DNA of 64,000 bases, taken from the NCBI RefSeq assembly GCF_025847235.1, contig NZ_JAOZEW010000019.1:60641-124640 (forward strand), written 5' to 3'. Each line of letters starts with the position of its first letter. Positions within the stretch are counted from its first letter, which is position 1. The notes beneath the pieces were generated by a model, which did not search any database, was not told the DNA's origin, and saw nothing but the letters and a program-made list of their open reading frames with translations. This document shows positions 26,782 to 36,398 of this stretch, one piece after another. The position numbers and the translations under genes are program-made. This DNA is from Flavobacterium shii. GTDB lineage: Bacteria; Bacteroidota; Bacteroidia; Flavobacteriales; Flavobacteriaceae.

Positions 26782-27693
26782 ATGATGAATAAAATATTTT
26801 TTACGCTTATTGTGATGCTTGGATTTTATCAAGCACAAGCACAAAAAGATTTTCAGGGAATGGCAATTTATGAATCAAAAACAAAGGCGCCAAAATTTAA
26901 TGGAATGCCGGGCAATCGAGATATTACTCCCGAGATGCAAAAGGATATGGAAGAGCATATGAAAAAAATGCTTGAAAAAACTTTTATACTCAATTTCGAT
27001 CAGTCGGCTTCAATTTATAAAGAACAAGAAAAACTCGATATGGGAGGATCACAAAATGGCGGTTTTAGAATGGCGGATCCAATGATGGGCGGCGGTGGAA
27101 CTTTCTATAAAAATGTAAAAACTAAATCCTATACTGTTGATAAAGAATTTATGGGGAAAGAGTTTCTGGTTGTTGATTCGTTACCAAAATTAAAATGGAA
27201 ACTTGAGAAAGAAACCAAGAAAATAGGAAGTTATATTTGTTATAAAGCGACTATGGTTAAAATGGTTATGGAACCGGATTTTAAAAATCCGAGACCTGGA
27301 AATGATAATGGTGAGAAAGATGAAGTAAAAAAAACTGGAGATATAAATAAGGTAGCGAAAGGAATAAATTTTACAGAAAGCTTTGATATTCCTAAGGAAA
27401 TAATAGTAGTTGCTTGGTACACACCAGATATTCCTATTAATCAAGGTCCCGAGAATTATTGGGGTTTGCCTGGTTTAATATTGGAGATTAATGATGGAAG
27501 AACTATTGTTTTGTGTTCCAAAATTGTTTTGAATGCCAAAGATAAAGTAACTATTAAAGCACCTACAAACGGAAAAGTAACTTCTCAAAAAGCATATGAC
27601 GAAATTGTTGTGAAAAAAATGAAAGAATTACGTGAAATGCACCCTAATCGAGGTAGAGCAAATGCTGGTTCGGCAACTTTAATGGTTCGATAA
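26782..27693 (+). CDS. GLPGLI family exported protein
   Basis: A 303-aa protein with a signal peptide ending at AQAQ (about residue 20). The defining motif is YWGLPGLILEINDG near residue 226. A Gly/Met-rich stretch (GGSQNGGFRMADPMMGGGG) and a HMKKMLEKTF segment give the mature part several Met residues. The family is restricted mainly to Bacteroidota, has no established function, and is often found upstream of outer-membrane receptors, as here (37 bp to the next gene). A signal peptide and no retention signal place it in the periplasm or outer membrane. The second ATG, three bases later, is an equally possible start. Confidence 0.88.
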   Translation: MMNKIFFTLIVMLGFYQAQAQKDFQGMAIYESKTKAPKFNGMPGNRDITPEMQKDMEEHMKKMLEKTFILNFDQSASIYKEQEKLDMGGSQNGGFRMADPMMGGGGTFYKNVKTKSYTVDKEFMGKEFLVVDSLPKLKWKLEKETKKIGSYICYKATMVKMVMEPDFKNPRPGNDNGEKDEVKKTGDINKVAKGINFTESFDIPKEIIVVAWYTPDIPINQGPENYWGLPGLILEINDGRTIVLCSKIVLNAKDKVTIKAPTNGKVTSQKAYDEIVVKKMKELREMHPNRGRANAGSATLMVR

Positions 27694-27730
27694 TCAGCTT
27701 TGAGATATTCCTTAATTGCAAACAATAATA

Positions 27731-30418
27731 ATGAAAAATATACTTCTTTTTTTAACTCTTCTGGTTACAACTTCAGCATTTTCTCAGAGCATTAAATACG
27801 ATGGGTTTATTTTGGATGGGCAAAAAAAACCTTTAGAAATGGCCAATATAATGGCTGTAAATACGGTGACAAAAGCTATGGATTCGTATGGAATTACTAA
27901 TGATAAAGGAAAATTTCAGTTGAGTTTAAAGTCTAATTCATCTTATAGTATAAAGATTAGTTATCTCGGAATGAAATCCAAAGAGATAGTAGTTATAACA
28001 CAAACTGTAAATATCACTGAGAATATTGTTATGGATGATGTAGGAATAGAACTCGAAGGCGTTGAGATTGTACGTGAAATGCCAGTTTCTATAAAAGGAG
28101 ATACAATTGTATATAATGCGGATTCATTTAAATCAGGAACAGAAAAAAAGCTGGAAGATGTCTTGAAGAAACTACCAGGAGTTGAGGTAAATGCCGACGG
28201 ACAAATAGAAGTAGAAGGAAAAAAAGTTTCTAAACTTATGGTAGAAGGAAAAGACTTTTTTGATGGAGATACAAAACTAGGAGTCAAAAATATTCCAGCC
28301 GATGCAATTGATAAAATACAAGTATTAAGAAATTATAATGAAATTGGAGCATTAAAAGGCTTGGGGAATGATCAGGATAATGTGGCAATGAATATTAAAC
28401 TTAAGAAAGGAAAAAAAGATTTTTGGTTTGGTGATGTAACGGCAGGAGTAGGTGTTGGAGAACTCGACAGTCGTTATATAATTAATCCTAAAGTGTTTTA
28501 TTATAGTCCAAAGTATAGTATTAATGTGATTACCAATTTTAATAATATTGGAGAATTGCCTCTTACAATTCAGGATTATTTTAAGTTTACCGGAGGGTTT
28601 AGAAATATGATGGGAAAGGGCGGGAGTAGCTTTGATGTTTCTTCTAATGATCTTGGGATTTCGCTTTTGCGAAATAACCGCGCAAAAGAAATCGAGACAC
28701 AATTTGGTGCTGCCAATTTTTCTTACAATGTTACTAAAATTTGGAGTTTAAGCGGTTTTGGAATTATTTCTTCGGCCACGACCGATCTCGAAACCAAATC
28801 GCAGACAACTATACTTGAATCTGGTGATCAGCAAAAAAGCGATGAGCAGACACATCAAAAAAATAATTTAGGACTTCTTAAACTAAGTTCAACTTATAAA
28901 CCAAATTCAAAATTTCAGTTTGATTACGATGTATTAACCAAGTTGTCCAAACAAGACGAGAATAGTAATCTATTACGAGAGTCGATTGTAAATAATGCAA
29001 CTGCAACAGAAAATATATTTACCAATAAAAAGCAAGATCCTACTTCTATCAATCAAAATTTGAGTTTGTATTATACCAAAAATGAGAAGAATATATTTGC
29101 TTTTGAAGCCCAGTATTTATATCAGGATGAAAACCCATTTTATAATGCCAATTTACATAGTCAGCCATTCGATTTATCGGGTTATATCTCTGGGCAAGAT
29201 CGAAATGATTTAAACCAGAATCGGTTTGTGAAAACGAATAAACTCGATGCCAAATTTGATTACTATTATATGCTAACGTCCAAAAGCAATATTAATGTAA
29301 CAATAGGGAATACGTATTCTTATCAGAATTTTAATTCTCATATATTTCAAATTCTGGATGATGGTACAACCAATGATTTGAATGCTGCTGAAAATAATAA
29401 CCAAGTAAGATATAATTTTAACGATGTGTTCCTGGGATTACATTATAAATTTTTGGCGGGTAAATTTACTTTTACTCCAGGTGTAAGTGTGCATTCTTAT
29501 GCGATGGAAAATAAGCAACTGGGGTCTGGTTATGCGCAGAATTTCGTTAGAGTTTTACCTGATTTTTTTGCATTGTATCAGATAAAAAAAGCAGAGACGT
29601 TGACTTATAATTTTTCGCTAACCAATAATTTTACAGATATTAATCAGTTGGCTTCGGGTTATGTTTTGTCCAATTATAGTAATTTGTTTCAAGGAAATAG
29701 ATTCTTGGAGAATGCAACATCTCAAGTTCATTCTTTGCGTTATTTTAAATACAATATGTTTAATTTCGAAAATATCTTTGCGAATGCAACGTATACGAAA
29801 AAGGTAAATGCTGTAAAAACTAAATCGGATTTTGAAGGAATAAATCAATCTTCGATGCCATACAATTCGAATCTTGCCGATGAAACTTTTTCGGCAATGG
29901 GAAATTATGGACGTTCCTTTTTAAAGAATTATAAAGCCTCGGTAAATGCCAGTTTGGATTGGTCTAAGTTTAATAATATCCAAAATGACTCACCTTTTAC
30001 AACAGAGAGTTTTAGCCAAAATTATACTGTGAAAGCAGCAACAAATTATAAAAATTTGCCCAATATCGAATTTGGATATACTTTCTTGGTGAATCAATAT
30101 AGTGGCTCTACCTATTATACCGATAAGCCATTTGCCAAGTTGGATTACTATTTTTTGGAGCGTTTTTCTTTTGTTGCCGATTATGAATTTTATCATTATT
30201 ACAATAAGGGAAAAGTAATCGATAATGAATATGATTTTTTAAACGCGAGTTTAGTTTATCAAAAAAAAGATAGTAAATGGGAATATAGAGTATCTACTAC
30301 AAATTTATTAAATACTAAATATTTAAACGATGATAGTTTCTCGCAGTTCTCTACCAGAGTATCACAATATACTGTGCAACCTCGATATATAATATTCTCG
30401 ATGAAATATAATCTATAG
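27731..30418 (+). CDS. Outer membrane beta-barrel protein with carboxypeptidase-like regulatory domain (TonB-receptor-like)
   Basis: About 895 aa. The signal peptide MKNILLFLTLLVTTSAFSQ is followed by a CarboxypepD_reg-like domain (about 22-105), then a plug-like region (EDVLKKLPGVEVNADGQIEV, LGVKNIPADAIDKIQVLRNY), then a long barrel ending in a phenylalanine-rich strand and IIFSMKYNL. This architecture is the outer-membrane beta-barrel family related to TonB-dependent receptors. No SusD partner is adjacent. The upstream GLPGLI gene is in the same direction and close, so they are probably one unit. The start at 27731 avoids five extra residues (MQTII) before the signal peptide. The substrate is unknown. 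Confidence 0.87.
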   Translation: MKNILLFLTLLVTTSAFSQSIKYDGFILDGQKKPLEMANIMAVNTVTKAMDSYGITNDKGKFQLSLKSNSSYSIKISYLGMKSKEIVVITQTVNITENIVMDDVGIELEGVEIVREMPVSIKGDTIVYNADSFKSGTEKKLEDVLKKLPGVEVNADGQIEVEGKKVSKLMVEGKDFFDGDTKLGVKNIPADAIDKIQVLRNYNEIGALKGLGNDQDNVAMNIKLKKGKKDFWFGDVTAGVGVGELDSRYIINPKVFYYSPKYSINVITNFNNIGELPLTIQDYFKFTGGFRNMMGKGGSSFDVSSNDLGISLLRNNRAKEIETQFGAANFSYNVTKIWSLSGFGIISSATTDLETKSQTTILESGDQQKSDEQTHQKNNLGLLKLSSTYKPNSKFQFDYDVLTKLSKQDENSNLLRESIVNNATATENIFTNKKQDPTSINQNLSLYYTKNEKNIFAFEAQYLYQDENPFYNANLHSQPFDLSGYISGQDRNDLNQNRFVKTNKLDAKFDYYYMLTSKSNINVTIGNTYSYQNFNSHIFQILDDGTTNDLNAAENNNQVRYNFNDVFLGLHYKFLAGKFTFTPGVSVHSYAMENKQLGSGYAQNFVRVLPDFFALYQIKKAETLTYNFSLTNNFTDINQLASGYVLSNYSNLFQGNRFLENATSQVHSLRYFKYNMFNFENIFANATYTKKVNAVKTKSDFEGINQSSMPYNSNLADETFSAMGNYGRSFLKNYKASVNASLDWSKFNNIQNDSPFTTESFSQNYTVKAATNYKNLPNIEFGYTFLVNQYSGSTYYTDKPFAKLDYYFLERFSFVADYEFYHYYNKGKVIDNEYDFLNASLVYQKKDSKWEYRVSTTNLLNTKYLNDDSFSQFSTRVSQYTVQPRYIIFSMKYNL

Positions 30419-30498
30419 TATTTTACGTATAAAGCGAATGTTTAATTCTTTAAAAGAAATATCTTTGTGTAGCTTATTAGTAACTAATTATAATTTGT

Positions 30499-32727
30499 AT
30501 GCGAAATATTTTATCGAGTACTCTTGTGCTCATTTTTGTATTATCATTTTCATTTGCTCAAGCCCAAACCATCGAAAAGGGTTCTTATTTATCAAAAGAT
30601 AATGATCAGGGATTAAAAATAAAATTGAATTTACTCGAAAACAACAAATATGAACTTGTGTTTCTTGAAGGTGATTATGAAATAAAAAATGATTCATTAT
30701 TACTGAAAGGGAAAAATAGAGATGGAGTTGTTTTTGATGTTGATTATTCTTACGATGAACCTGCGAGTGCTGGTAAAATCAAGGTTAAATTTGCTGAATC
30801 ATTATATTATGGTTTCTATATCGGGACTCAAAATGGGACTGATCCAGTACAGTATCAAAAATTGTCTGACATAGAAGTTGTTGGAGAACCAAGTGCAGAC
30901 TCCGCTCTAAATTTTGAAATAGATCATGCTCAATTTTTATACCTTGTTTATGAAGGATATGATAGCAATACACCAAGTAAAGTATTGAAATACGCGATTC
31001 CAGAGAAAGCTACTGGAGTTGCGATAAAGTATCAGCCCTATTCTGATAATCCAGATTTAAAAGGTTTTTTTGATAAGAAAACAAATGAGTTAAAGATTTC
31101 TCAAATATCAGGTAAAAATCCATTGGCTTTTGAAAATGAAAAATTAGTTAGTAAATCTGCTAAAACAAAGTTGGTTCCTTTGGAAAATAAGAACATTACG
31201 AATTGGACTTATCCAGGGAAAGATGCAGGAGTTATAGATAATCGAGGTATTACTGTTGATGGTGTAGCACCAGAAGTTTATGATGTTGGACCAAGAGTAG
31301 ATTTTAAACTTAAAGTAGAGAGTTCTTTAGCGGAAGCGATAAAAGTAACTAATAAAACAGCTGGTAAATATTTAATTGTTTATAATGATGCCAATAATAA
31401 ATCGGCTCAAGCAGATTTTGATGCATTTATTAAAAGCCAGGAATTGAGTTTAGGATATAATTTCTATGATGTTTATGATCCTAAATACGATGTGTATAAT
31501 TATTATTTGACGACTAAAAATGATAAAAGCTGGTTAAAGAAAAACAAAATTACCGATTCGCCAAGTATAATCATATTGGACGAAAATGATGCTATTTTGG
31601 CAACTGCAAAATCAAATTTAATTGATAAACAATATCAGTTTACGTATTATGATGCTCTTTATAATAAGCTAAAAAAGATTAGTGCTTTGAATAATTTCAG
31701 CAAAATAATTACAAATAAAAAGTCCAGTGATTCCGAATTGGTAAAAGCATTTAATACAGTTTCTATAGCTGTTGCTTCATTAGATTATGATTATATTAGT
31801 GATGAACCTAGTGAAGGAGATTTTAAATTTACTAAAGCTGCTTTGGATAAAAAACAAGTCGAACAAATCTGGGAAAAGATTGTTACAGCACATCAAAAAG
31901 ATACCAAACCAAATATGATGTTGGTAGAATCAATTTTGGGTGAAATAAAAAATGCAGGATTTAGTAAATTGGTTTTTAATGAAGATAAAGTTTTGAATGA
32001 TACCGATTTTAAATCGATTGATTATCTGATAAAACATTATGATGCTATTGAAGCGCTGCGTATAGATTATAATGCAGAAGATAATACACACGCAGTGACA
32101 ATAGGTAACATAAGTACCGAAATCTCGAATGCTTTGCAAAACAATGATAGTAGTGTAGTAACAGGCATTGCTAATAACCCGAATGATAAAAGAAAAATTG
32201 ATACGTATAATAAGTTAATTTCTATTGGTAAAGCTAATTTTGATGTTTATAGAAATTATTTCGATTATTTATCTGTATCTGCCGAAAAAGGAGATGCGAA
32301 TAACACTTATTTAAAAGAATTTGATGCTTATTTTGATAAAACATTAGGAACTCAGGAGAACCCAATCCAGAGATTAGACGAATTGTTTATTGATTCGGAT
32401 GGTTCTACGGCTTATTATGATTGGAAAGCGTTTAAAGAATATCATACCAATTTATGTAACGAATTGGCTTGGTTTACTGTATTACACTCTAATGATCCTG
32501 ATTTTATAAAAAAAGCAATTAAGTGGTCGGAATATAGTTTGATAGTAACCAAAAATAATCCTTATTATTTAGACACCTTGGCACAGTTGTATTATAAAGA
32601 TGGCCAAAAGCAGAAAGCAATTGAAACACAAACCTTGGCTGTAAAATATTTAAACGCTGATGTAGAAGAAGAAACTGCTACCGAAATTAAAGAGACGTTA
32701 ATCAAAATGCAAAACGGAACGTATTAA
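30499..32727 (+). CDS. Large exported protein of unknown function with C-terminal TPR-like repeats
   Basis: A 742-aa protein with the signal peptide MRNILSSTLVLIFVLSFSFA. Residues about 25-290 are beta-rich (KIKLNLLENNKYELVFLEGD and so on). A middle part around residues 285-400 has a thioredoxin-like feel (KYLIVYNDANNKSAQADFDAF, PSIIILDENDAIL) but no CxxC. The end (about 640-740) contains TPR-like helices with NPYYLDTLAQLYYKDGQKQK. I do not recognise a named family. It stands alone between two other units with a strong bidirectional terminator after it. Confidence 0.7.
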   Translation: MRNILSSTLVLIFVLSFSFAQAQTIEKGSYLSKDNDQGLKIKLNLLENNKYELVFLEGDYEIKNDSLLLKGKNRDGVVFDVDYSYDEPASAGKIKVKFAESLYYGFYIGTQNGTDPVQYQKLSDIEVVGEPSADSALNFEIDHAQFLYLVYEGYDSNTPSKVLKYAIPEKATGVAIKYQPYSDNPDLKGFFDKKTNELKISQISGKNPLAFENEKLVSKSAKTKLVPLENKNITNWTYPGKDAGVIDNRGITVDGVAPEVYDVGPRVDFKLKVESSLAEAIKVTNKTAGKYLIVYNDANNKSAQADFDAFIKSQELSLGYNFYDVYDPKYDVYNYYLTTKNDKSWLKKNKITDSPSIIILDENDAILATAKSNLIDKQYQFTYYDALYNKLKKISALNNFSKIITNKKSSDSELVKAFNTVSIAVASLDYDYISDEPSEGDFKFTKAALDKKQVEQIWEKIVTAHQKDTKPNMMLVESILGEIKNAGFSKLVFNEDKVLNDTDFKSIDYLIKHYDAIEALRIDYNAEDNTHAVTIGNISTEISNALQNNDSSVVTGIANNPNDKRKIDTYNKLISIGKANFDVYRNYFDYLSVSAEKGDANNTYLKEFDAYFDKTLGTQENPIQRLDELFIDSDGSTAYYDWKAFKEYHTNLCNELAWFTVLHSNDPDFIKKAIKWSEYSLIVTKNNPYYLDTLAQLYYKDGQKQKAIETQTLAVKYLNADVEEETATEIKETLIKMQNGTY

Positions 32728-32732
32728 ATAAA

Positions 32733-32777
32733 AAATGCCTTTGAAGTCTTTTCTTCAAAGGCATTTTTTTAGTTTTT
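32733..32777. terminator. Bidirectional terminator between the exported protein and DUF4153
   Basis: AAAAATGCCTTTGAAG and CTTCAAAGGCATTTTT form a 15-bp stem with A and T runs, between converging genes; the DUF4153 stop lies inside its 3' flank. Confidence 0.88.
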
Positions 32778-34538
32778 AACTTTGATCATTACTTTAATCT
32801 GGTAATTGTTTAAAGTTAGTTTCTGTTCTTTTTTATTCCCGTTTGCACTGAGATAAGTAAGCAAAATAGAATATTTTGGTGATTCTATTTTTTGAATAAT
32901 CTTTTCTTTTGAACTTCCGTTCTTGTAGAAAAGAGGGTTATTATCTATGAAATTGGTGATTTTTAAGGGAATTATATCTTGATTGATGTTTAAATCCAAA
33001 CCATATTCTTTCTCTACAGTATTAATAGAATAAGTTATGTTGTCGATTTTTATGCAACCGTCACATTTTAGTTTGTCATTGTTCCAGATTAAAAGAGACA
33101 TATCATATCCGTGAATATCCTCAACAGATTGTGATTGATCTTGATAATAGTAATAGTAAAAACTACCATCATTTTTTTCTTTTCGGTCATATTTATTCTG
33201 GTATTGCACACCTAAGGCTTCCATGATTTGATAAGAACTTGGTGTTTTTTCTTTTTTAAGAAGATTACTTAATTTGTTCTTTGTATAGGGTACTAATACA
33301 GTTACACTATAATTATCTTTTAAAAAATCTACAATACTACTTAAATCTTGTTCCTGTTTAAAAGTCAGTTTTTCTTTTTCGATCTGTTTTATATAGGTTT
33401 CAAATCTTGAAAGTTGGCTGTTTCTAGAAACTGTATTTGCGCTTTGTGGTCCAACCAGCGAAAGCAATGCAGCAATGCACATACTAATAGGGATGAATTT
33501 TATCTTGGGTTGTTTCCAGATTAAAAAGTAACCTACTATAATGCTTAACCAGATTGCCAATAATAAAACGTAATAGCGTTCATGGGTAAAGCCATAAAGA
33601 TGAACTCTGTATAAAATAGCCCAGAATAATAATCCTAAAAGTGGGATTAACAAATAATAAAACCAACGATTAAAAGTTCGTATCCAGAGATTTCCTGTCT
33701 CTTTGGCAATTGGTAAGATCAATAAAAAAGAAAGAATACCAAAAATGGCAAATACCAAAACCAAATAAGAAACCCATCCAGCAGGTAATGAAAGTTTGAT
33801 TAGTATTTTGGCTTCATAACATATAAGAATCGCCAGATATAGGCTTATTAATGGTAATAAAACATATTGAGTAAAGTTTTTAAGTCCTTTTGGATAACTT
33901 AACGTGAGCGGTATTTCTTTATTGTTGGTTTCGGGAACACCAGCCAAGAAGAAAATAGTATTAAAAACGCCTGCAATAATAAAGAATAGATGGATGTAGA
34001 TATTTCTATAAAACTCCACATTAAATAAATTATCTACTGCTAGAATCGCTAAGGCTAAACCTGAGTAAAGAACAACGCTGTATAAACCAGCTGTTAGAAT
34101 ACGCAAGAATAGTTGCTTGTTGAATTCCCAAAATTCATCTTGATGGTAAGTTTTTGGAATAAATCCGGCAAACGAAACCAATAAGTGTAAAGCAATATTG
34201 AGTACCAGAAATTGTAAGGTTTCAATATAGGTTATGCTTTTGGAAAAATTAAATACAAATGCTGTTACTATCCCTCCTAATAGTATACTTATAGAATAGC
34301 GTACCCAGTTCTTTTTTTCTGCTGCTGCAAAATATAAACTCACAGATAAAAATAACACCAAACACAAAGTGCAACACAAGAGCATTTTCTCATATATGTT
34401 TTGTGAATTATATTCCTGTTCCGAAAGTATAATTGCTACGATAGTCCCGAAAATCGTAGTTATGGTTTCCAGAGGGAATCTGGAAATGGTTTTTAATGCT
34501 GCTTGAAGTACGTTTTGTAATGAGGGAAATTTGGCCAT
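32769..34538 (-). CDS. DUF4153 domain-containing integral membrane protein
   Basis: A 589-aa protein with roughly ten membrane helices in residues 15-370, interrupted by short charged loops (AGVPETNNKEIPLTLSYPKG, KETGNLWIRTFNRWFYY), matching the DUF4153 family. The last 200 residues are soluble and charged, including a Tyr/Gln-rich patch. The function of the family is unknown. It is transcribed alone, between the metK terminator and the previous gene. Confidence 0.82.
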   Translation of the reverse strand: MAKFPSLQNVLQAALKTISRFPLETITTIFGTIVAIILSEQEYNSQNIYEKMLLCCTLCLVLFLSVSLYFAAAEKKNWVRYSISILLGGIVTAFVFNFSKSITYIETLQFLVLNIALHLLVSFAGFIPKTYHQDEFWEFNKQLFLRILTAGLYSVVLYSGLALAILAVDNLFNVEFYRNIYIHLFFIIAGVFNTIFFLAGVPETNNKEIPLTLSYPKGLKNFTQYVLLPLISLYLAILICYEAKILIKLSLPAGWVSYLVLVFAIFGILSFLLILPIAKETGNLWIRTFNRWFYYLLIPLLGLLFWAILYRVHLYGFTHERYYVLLLAIWLSIIVGYFLIWKQPKIKFIPISMCIAALLSLVGPQSANTVSRNSQLSRFETYIKQIEKEKLTFKQEQDLSSIVDFLKDNYSVTVLVPYTKNKLSNLLKKEKTPSSYQIMEALGVQYQNKYDRKEKNDGSFYYYYYQDQSQSVEDIHGYDMSLLIWNNDKLKCDGCIKIDNITYSINTVEKEYGLDLNINQDIIPLKITNFIDNNPLFYKNGSSKEKIIQKIESPKYSILLTYLSANGNKKEQKLTLNNYQIKVMIKVKN

Positions 34539-34592
34539 GTTTTGGTAGGGTTTATTTTACGAAGGAAAGAAAATTGCAGGACATAGCCAAAG

Positions 34593-34632
34593 AAAAACCC
34601 CGAAGTATGAATGTACAAACTTCGGGGTTTAA
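34593..34632 (-). terminator. Terminator after metK
   Basis: On the minus strand AAACCCCGAAGT and ACTTCGGGGTTT form a 12-bp stem ending in TTTTT, 52 bp after the metK stop. Confidence 0.88.
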
Positions 34633-34683
34633 TATATAAGTAAGATTTAATTCTAAGATTCTAAAAAGAACCAAGAGTTACAA

Positions 34684-35934
34684 TTATATTCCAAATGCAG
34701 CTTTTACCTGGTCAACAAAATCAAGTTTTTCCCAAGTAAACAATTCTACAGTAACAGTTTTCTCATTTCCGCCTGGAGCGAAAAAAGTTTTAGTTACAAC
34801 TTCTGGTTTACGTCCCATGTGTCCGTAAGCAGCAGTTTCGCTATAGATAGGATTTCTTAATTTTAAACGTTGCTCGATAAAGTAAGGACGCATATCAAAT
34901 AAAGCTTCTACTTTCTTAGCAATTTCTCCATTTGTTAAGTTTACTTTTGAAGTTCCGTAAGTATCAATAAAAATACCCATTGGTTTTGCAACACCAATTG
35001 CATAAGAAACTTGTACCAGGATTTCATCGGCAATTCCTGCAGCAACCAAGTTTTTAGCGATATGACGTGTAGCATAAGCAGCACTTCTATCTACTTTACT
35101 TGGATCTTTTCCAGAGAATGCACCACCACCGTGAGCACCTTTACCACCGTAAGTATCTACAATGATTTTTCTTCCTGTTAATCCAGTATCTCCGTGAGGT
35201 CCTCCAATTACGAATTTTCCTGTTGGGTTAATATGATATTGAATTTTATCGTTGAATAAGTGTGCGTGTGTTGGGTTTTTAGCGATAATTCTTGGGATAA
35301 GAATCTCGATAATATCTTTTTTGATTTTAGCAAGCATTGTAGCTTCTTCGTCAAAATCGTCGTGTTGAGTAGATATTACAATAGCATCAATACGTGTAGG
35401 CTTGTTGTCATCACTGTATTCTAATGTTACTTGAGACTTAGCATCAGGACGTAAATAAGTAATCTCCTTATTTTCGCGTCTTAAGATCGCTAATTCTTGT
35501 AATAATTTATGAGATAAATCAAGTGCCAATGGCATGTAATTTTCTGTTTCGTTAGTTGCATAACCAAACATCATACCTTGATCACCAGCTCCTTGTTCTT
35601 CAGGATTAGCTCTGTCAACTCCTTGATTAATATCTGCAGATTGTTCGTGAATAGCAGATAAAATACCACAAGAGTTTGCTTCAAACATATACTCGCTTTT
35701 TGTGTAACCAATTTTTCTGATTACCTCACGAGCAATTTGCTGAACATCTAAGTAAGTATTTGACTTAACTTCACCAGCCAATATTACTTGTCCAGTTGTT
35801 ACTAAAGTTTCACATGCTACCTTAGAATCAGCATCAAATGCCAAAAAATTATCAATTAATGCGTCTGAGATTTGATCCGCAACTTTGTCCGGATGTCCTT
35901 CGCTAACAGATTCTGACGTAAATAAATAAGCCAT
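34684..35934 (-). CDS. metK: S-adenosylmethionine synthetase
   Basis: Makes SAM from methionine and ATP. It is 416 aa, longer than the 384 aa of E. coli as is common in Bacteroidota. The family motifs are intact: SVSEGHPDKVADQISDALID (about 8-27), GAGDQGMMFGYATNE, GGPHGDTGLTGRKIIVDTYG, GGGAFSGKDPSKVDRSAAY and GVAKPMGIFIDTYGT. It has its own promoter and a 170-nt leader with a SAM-II-like structure. It heads the sulfur region and is divergent from the TonB receptor gene with its attenuator. Confidence 0.98.
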   Translation of the reverse strand: MAYLFTSESVSEGHPDKVADQISDALIDNFLAFDADSKVACETLVTTGQVILAGEVKSNTYLDVQQIAREVIRKIGYTKSEYMFEANSCGILSAIHEQSADINQGVDRANPEEQGAGDQGMMFGYATNETENYMPLALDLSHKLLQELAILRRENKEITYLRPDAKSQVTLEYSDDNKPTRIDAIVISTQHDDFDEEATMLAKIKKDIIEILIPRIIAKNPTHAHLFNDKIQYHINPTGKFVIGGPHGDTGLTGRKIIVDTYGGKGAHGGGAFSGKDPSKVDRSAAYATRHIAKNLVAAGIADEILVQVSYAIGVAKPMGIFIDTYGTSKVNLTNGEIAKKVEALFDMRPYFIEQRLKLRNPIYSETAAYGHMGRKPEVVTKTFFAPGGNEKTVTVELFTWEKLDFVDQVKAAFGI

Positions 35935-36029
35935 AATATTTATTAAATTAAAAATTAAGCGAGGAAAAATAATTGCTGGAAATGCTAAAGGAGGATTCCT
36001 GCTTTAGCATTTTTTAAATACTGAAATGA

Positions 36030-36100
36030 AAATCTTTCAGCACCCATAATGAATGTTTTCATTATGAAGAGGTTGCAATCAGTTCAAATTTTTCCTCTGT
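36030..36100 (-). promoter_or_regulatory. Candidate SAM-II-like riboswitch in the metK 5' leader
   Basis: On the minus strand AGAGG (36098-36094) pairs with CCTCT (36072-36068). The enclosed loop reads ATTTGAACTGATTGCA, very close to the loop ATTTAACCGTATTGCA that I recall for SAM-II aptamers. It is followed by a hairpin (CATAATGA/TCATTATG) and GGGTGCTGAAAG, where SAM-II has TAGCTAAAAAGG. The position, in a 170-nt leader of the SAM synthetase gene, fits. The extra hairpin would make it a long-loop variant. Compared from memory; a covariance-model search would decide. Confidence 0.5.
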
Positions 36101-36109
36101 ATTCGGTTG

Positions 36110-36139
36110 CAAAGGTATAAAACCATTTTGAATTGCAAA
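36110..36139 (-). promoter_or_regulatory. metK promoter
   Basis: On the minus strand TTTG (36139-36136), an 18-nt spacer, then TACCTTTG (36117-36110). This is a good fit to the Bacteroidota -33/-7 consensus. It predicts a leader of about 170 nt. Confidence 0.7.
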
Positions 36140-36225
36140 TTAATCTTTCGTTTTTTTAATTTAATAATGAGAAATTTAACATATTCGACTTGTCCTATAG
36201 GGTTTGGAAAATAAATCGAATTTTG

Positions 36226-36257
36226 TTTGGTAGACTAAAAAATAGTTTGCAAATTTG
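36226..36257 (+). promoter_or_regulatory. Promoter of the TonB-receptor leader transcript
   Basis: TTTG (36226-36229), a 20-nt spacer, CAAATTTG (36250-36257). The same spacing and an nearly identical -7 box (CATATTTG) precede leader ORF 3 at 42978, which supports both. Confidence 0.6.
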
Positions 36258-36278
36258 CCTCACCAAAATAAAAGAAAA

Positions 36279-36344
36279 ATGAAATTAGCAATTAACAATA
36301 TGTCTTGTATGATGTCGGAGTGTTCCGCAGAGATACTATTGTAG
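36279..36344 (+). CDS. Leader peptide 1 (21 aa, Met/Cys codons)
   Basis: ATG to TAG, 22 codons including stop. The peptide begins MKLAINNMSCMMSECSAE and contains four Met and two Cys, with three Met and two Cys codons clustered at codons 8-15. The start lies about 22 nt after the -7 box, so the transcript starts just before it. Codons 17-18 (GCA GAG) and the following CTATT can pair with the 5' arm of the downstream terminator. No protein family is expected for such a peptide. The case rests on codon content, placement and the alternative RNA structure, and on its resemblance to leader ORF 3. Confidence 0.65.
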   Translation: MKLAINNMSCMMSECSAEILL

Positions 36345-36398
36345 TTTTTTTTCAAAAATATATAAATAGAACCTCTGCAAATCGCAGGGGTTTTTTTA
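36327..36398 (+). terminator. Attenuator 1: terminator with competing antiterminator, before the TonB receptor
   Basis: Terminator: AACCTCTGC (36370-36378) pairs with GCAGGGGTT (36384-36392), 9 bp, loop AAATC, then a T run. Antiterminator: GCAGAG (36327-36332) pairs with CTCTGC (36373-36378) and CTATT (36336-36340) with AATAG (36365-36369), giving 11 bp around a symmetric 3x3 internal loop. A small hairpin CGGA/TCCG (36316-36327) touches the antiterminator arm. The two structures exclude each other. Confidence 0.7.
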
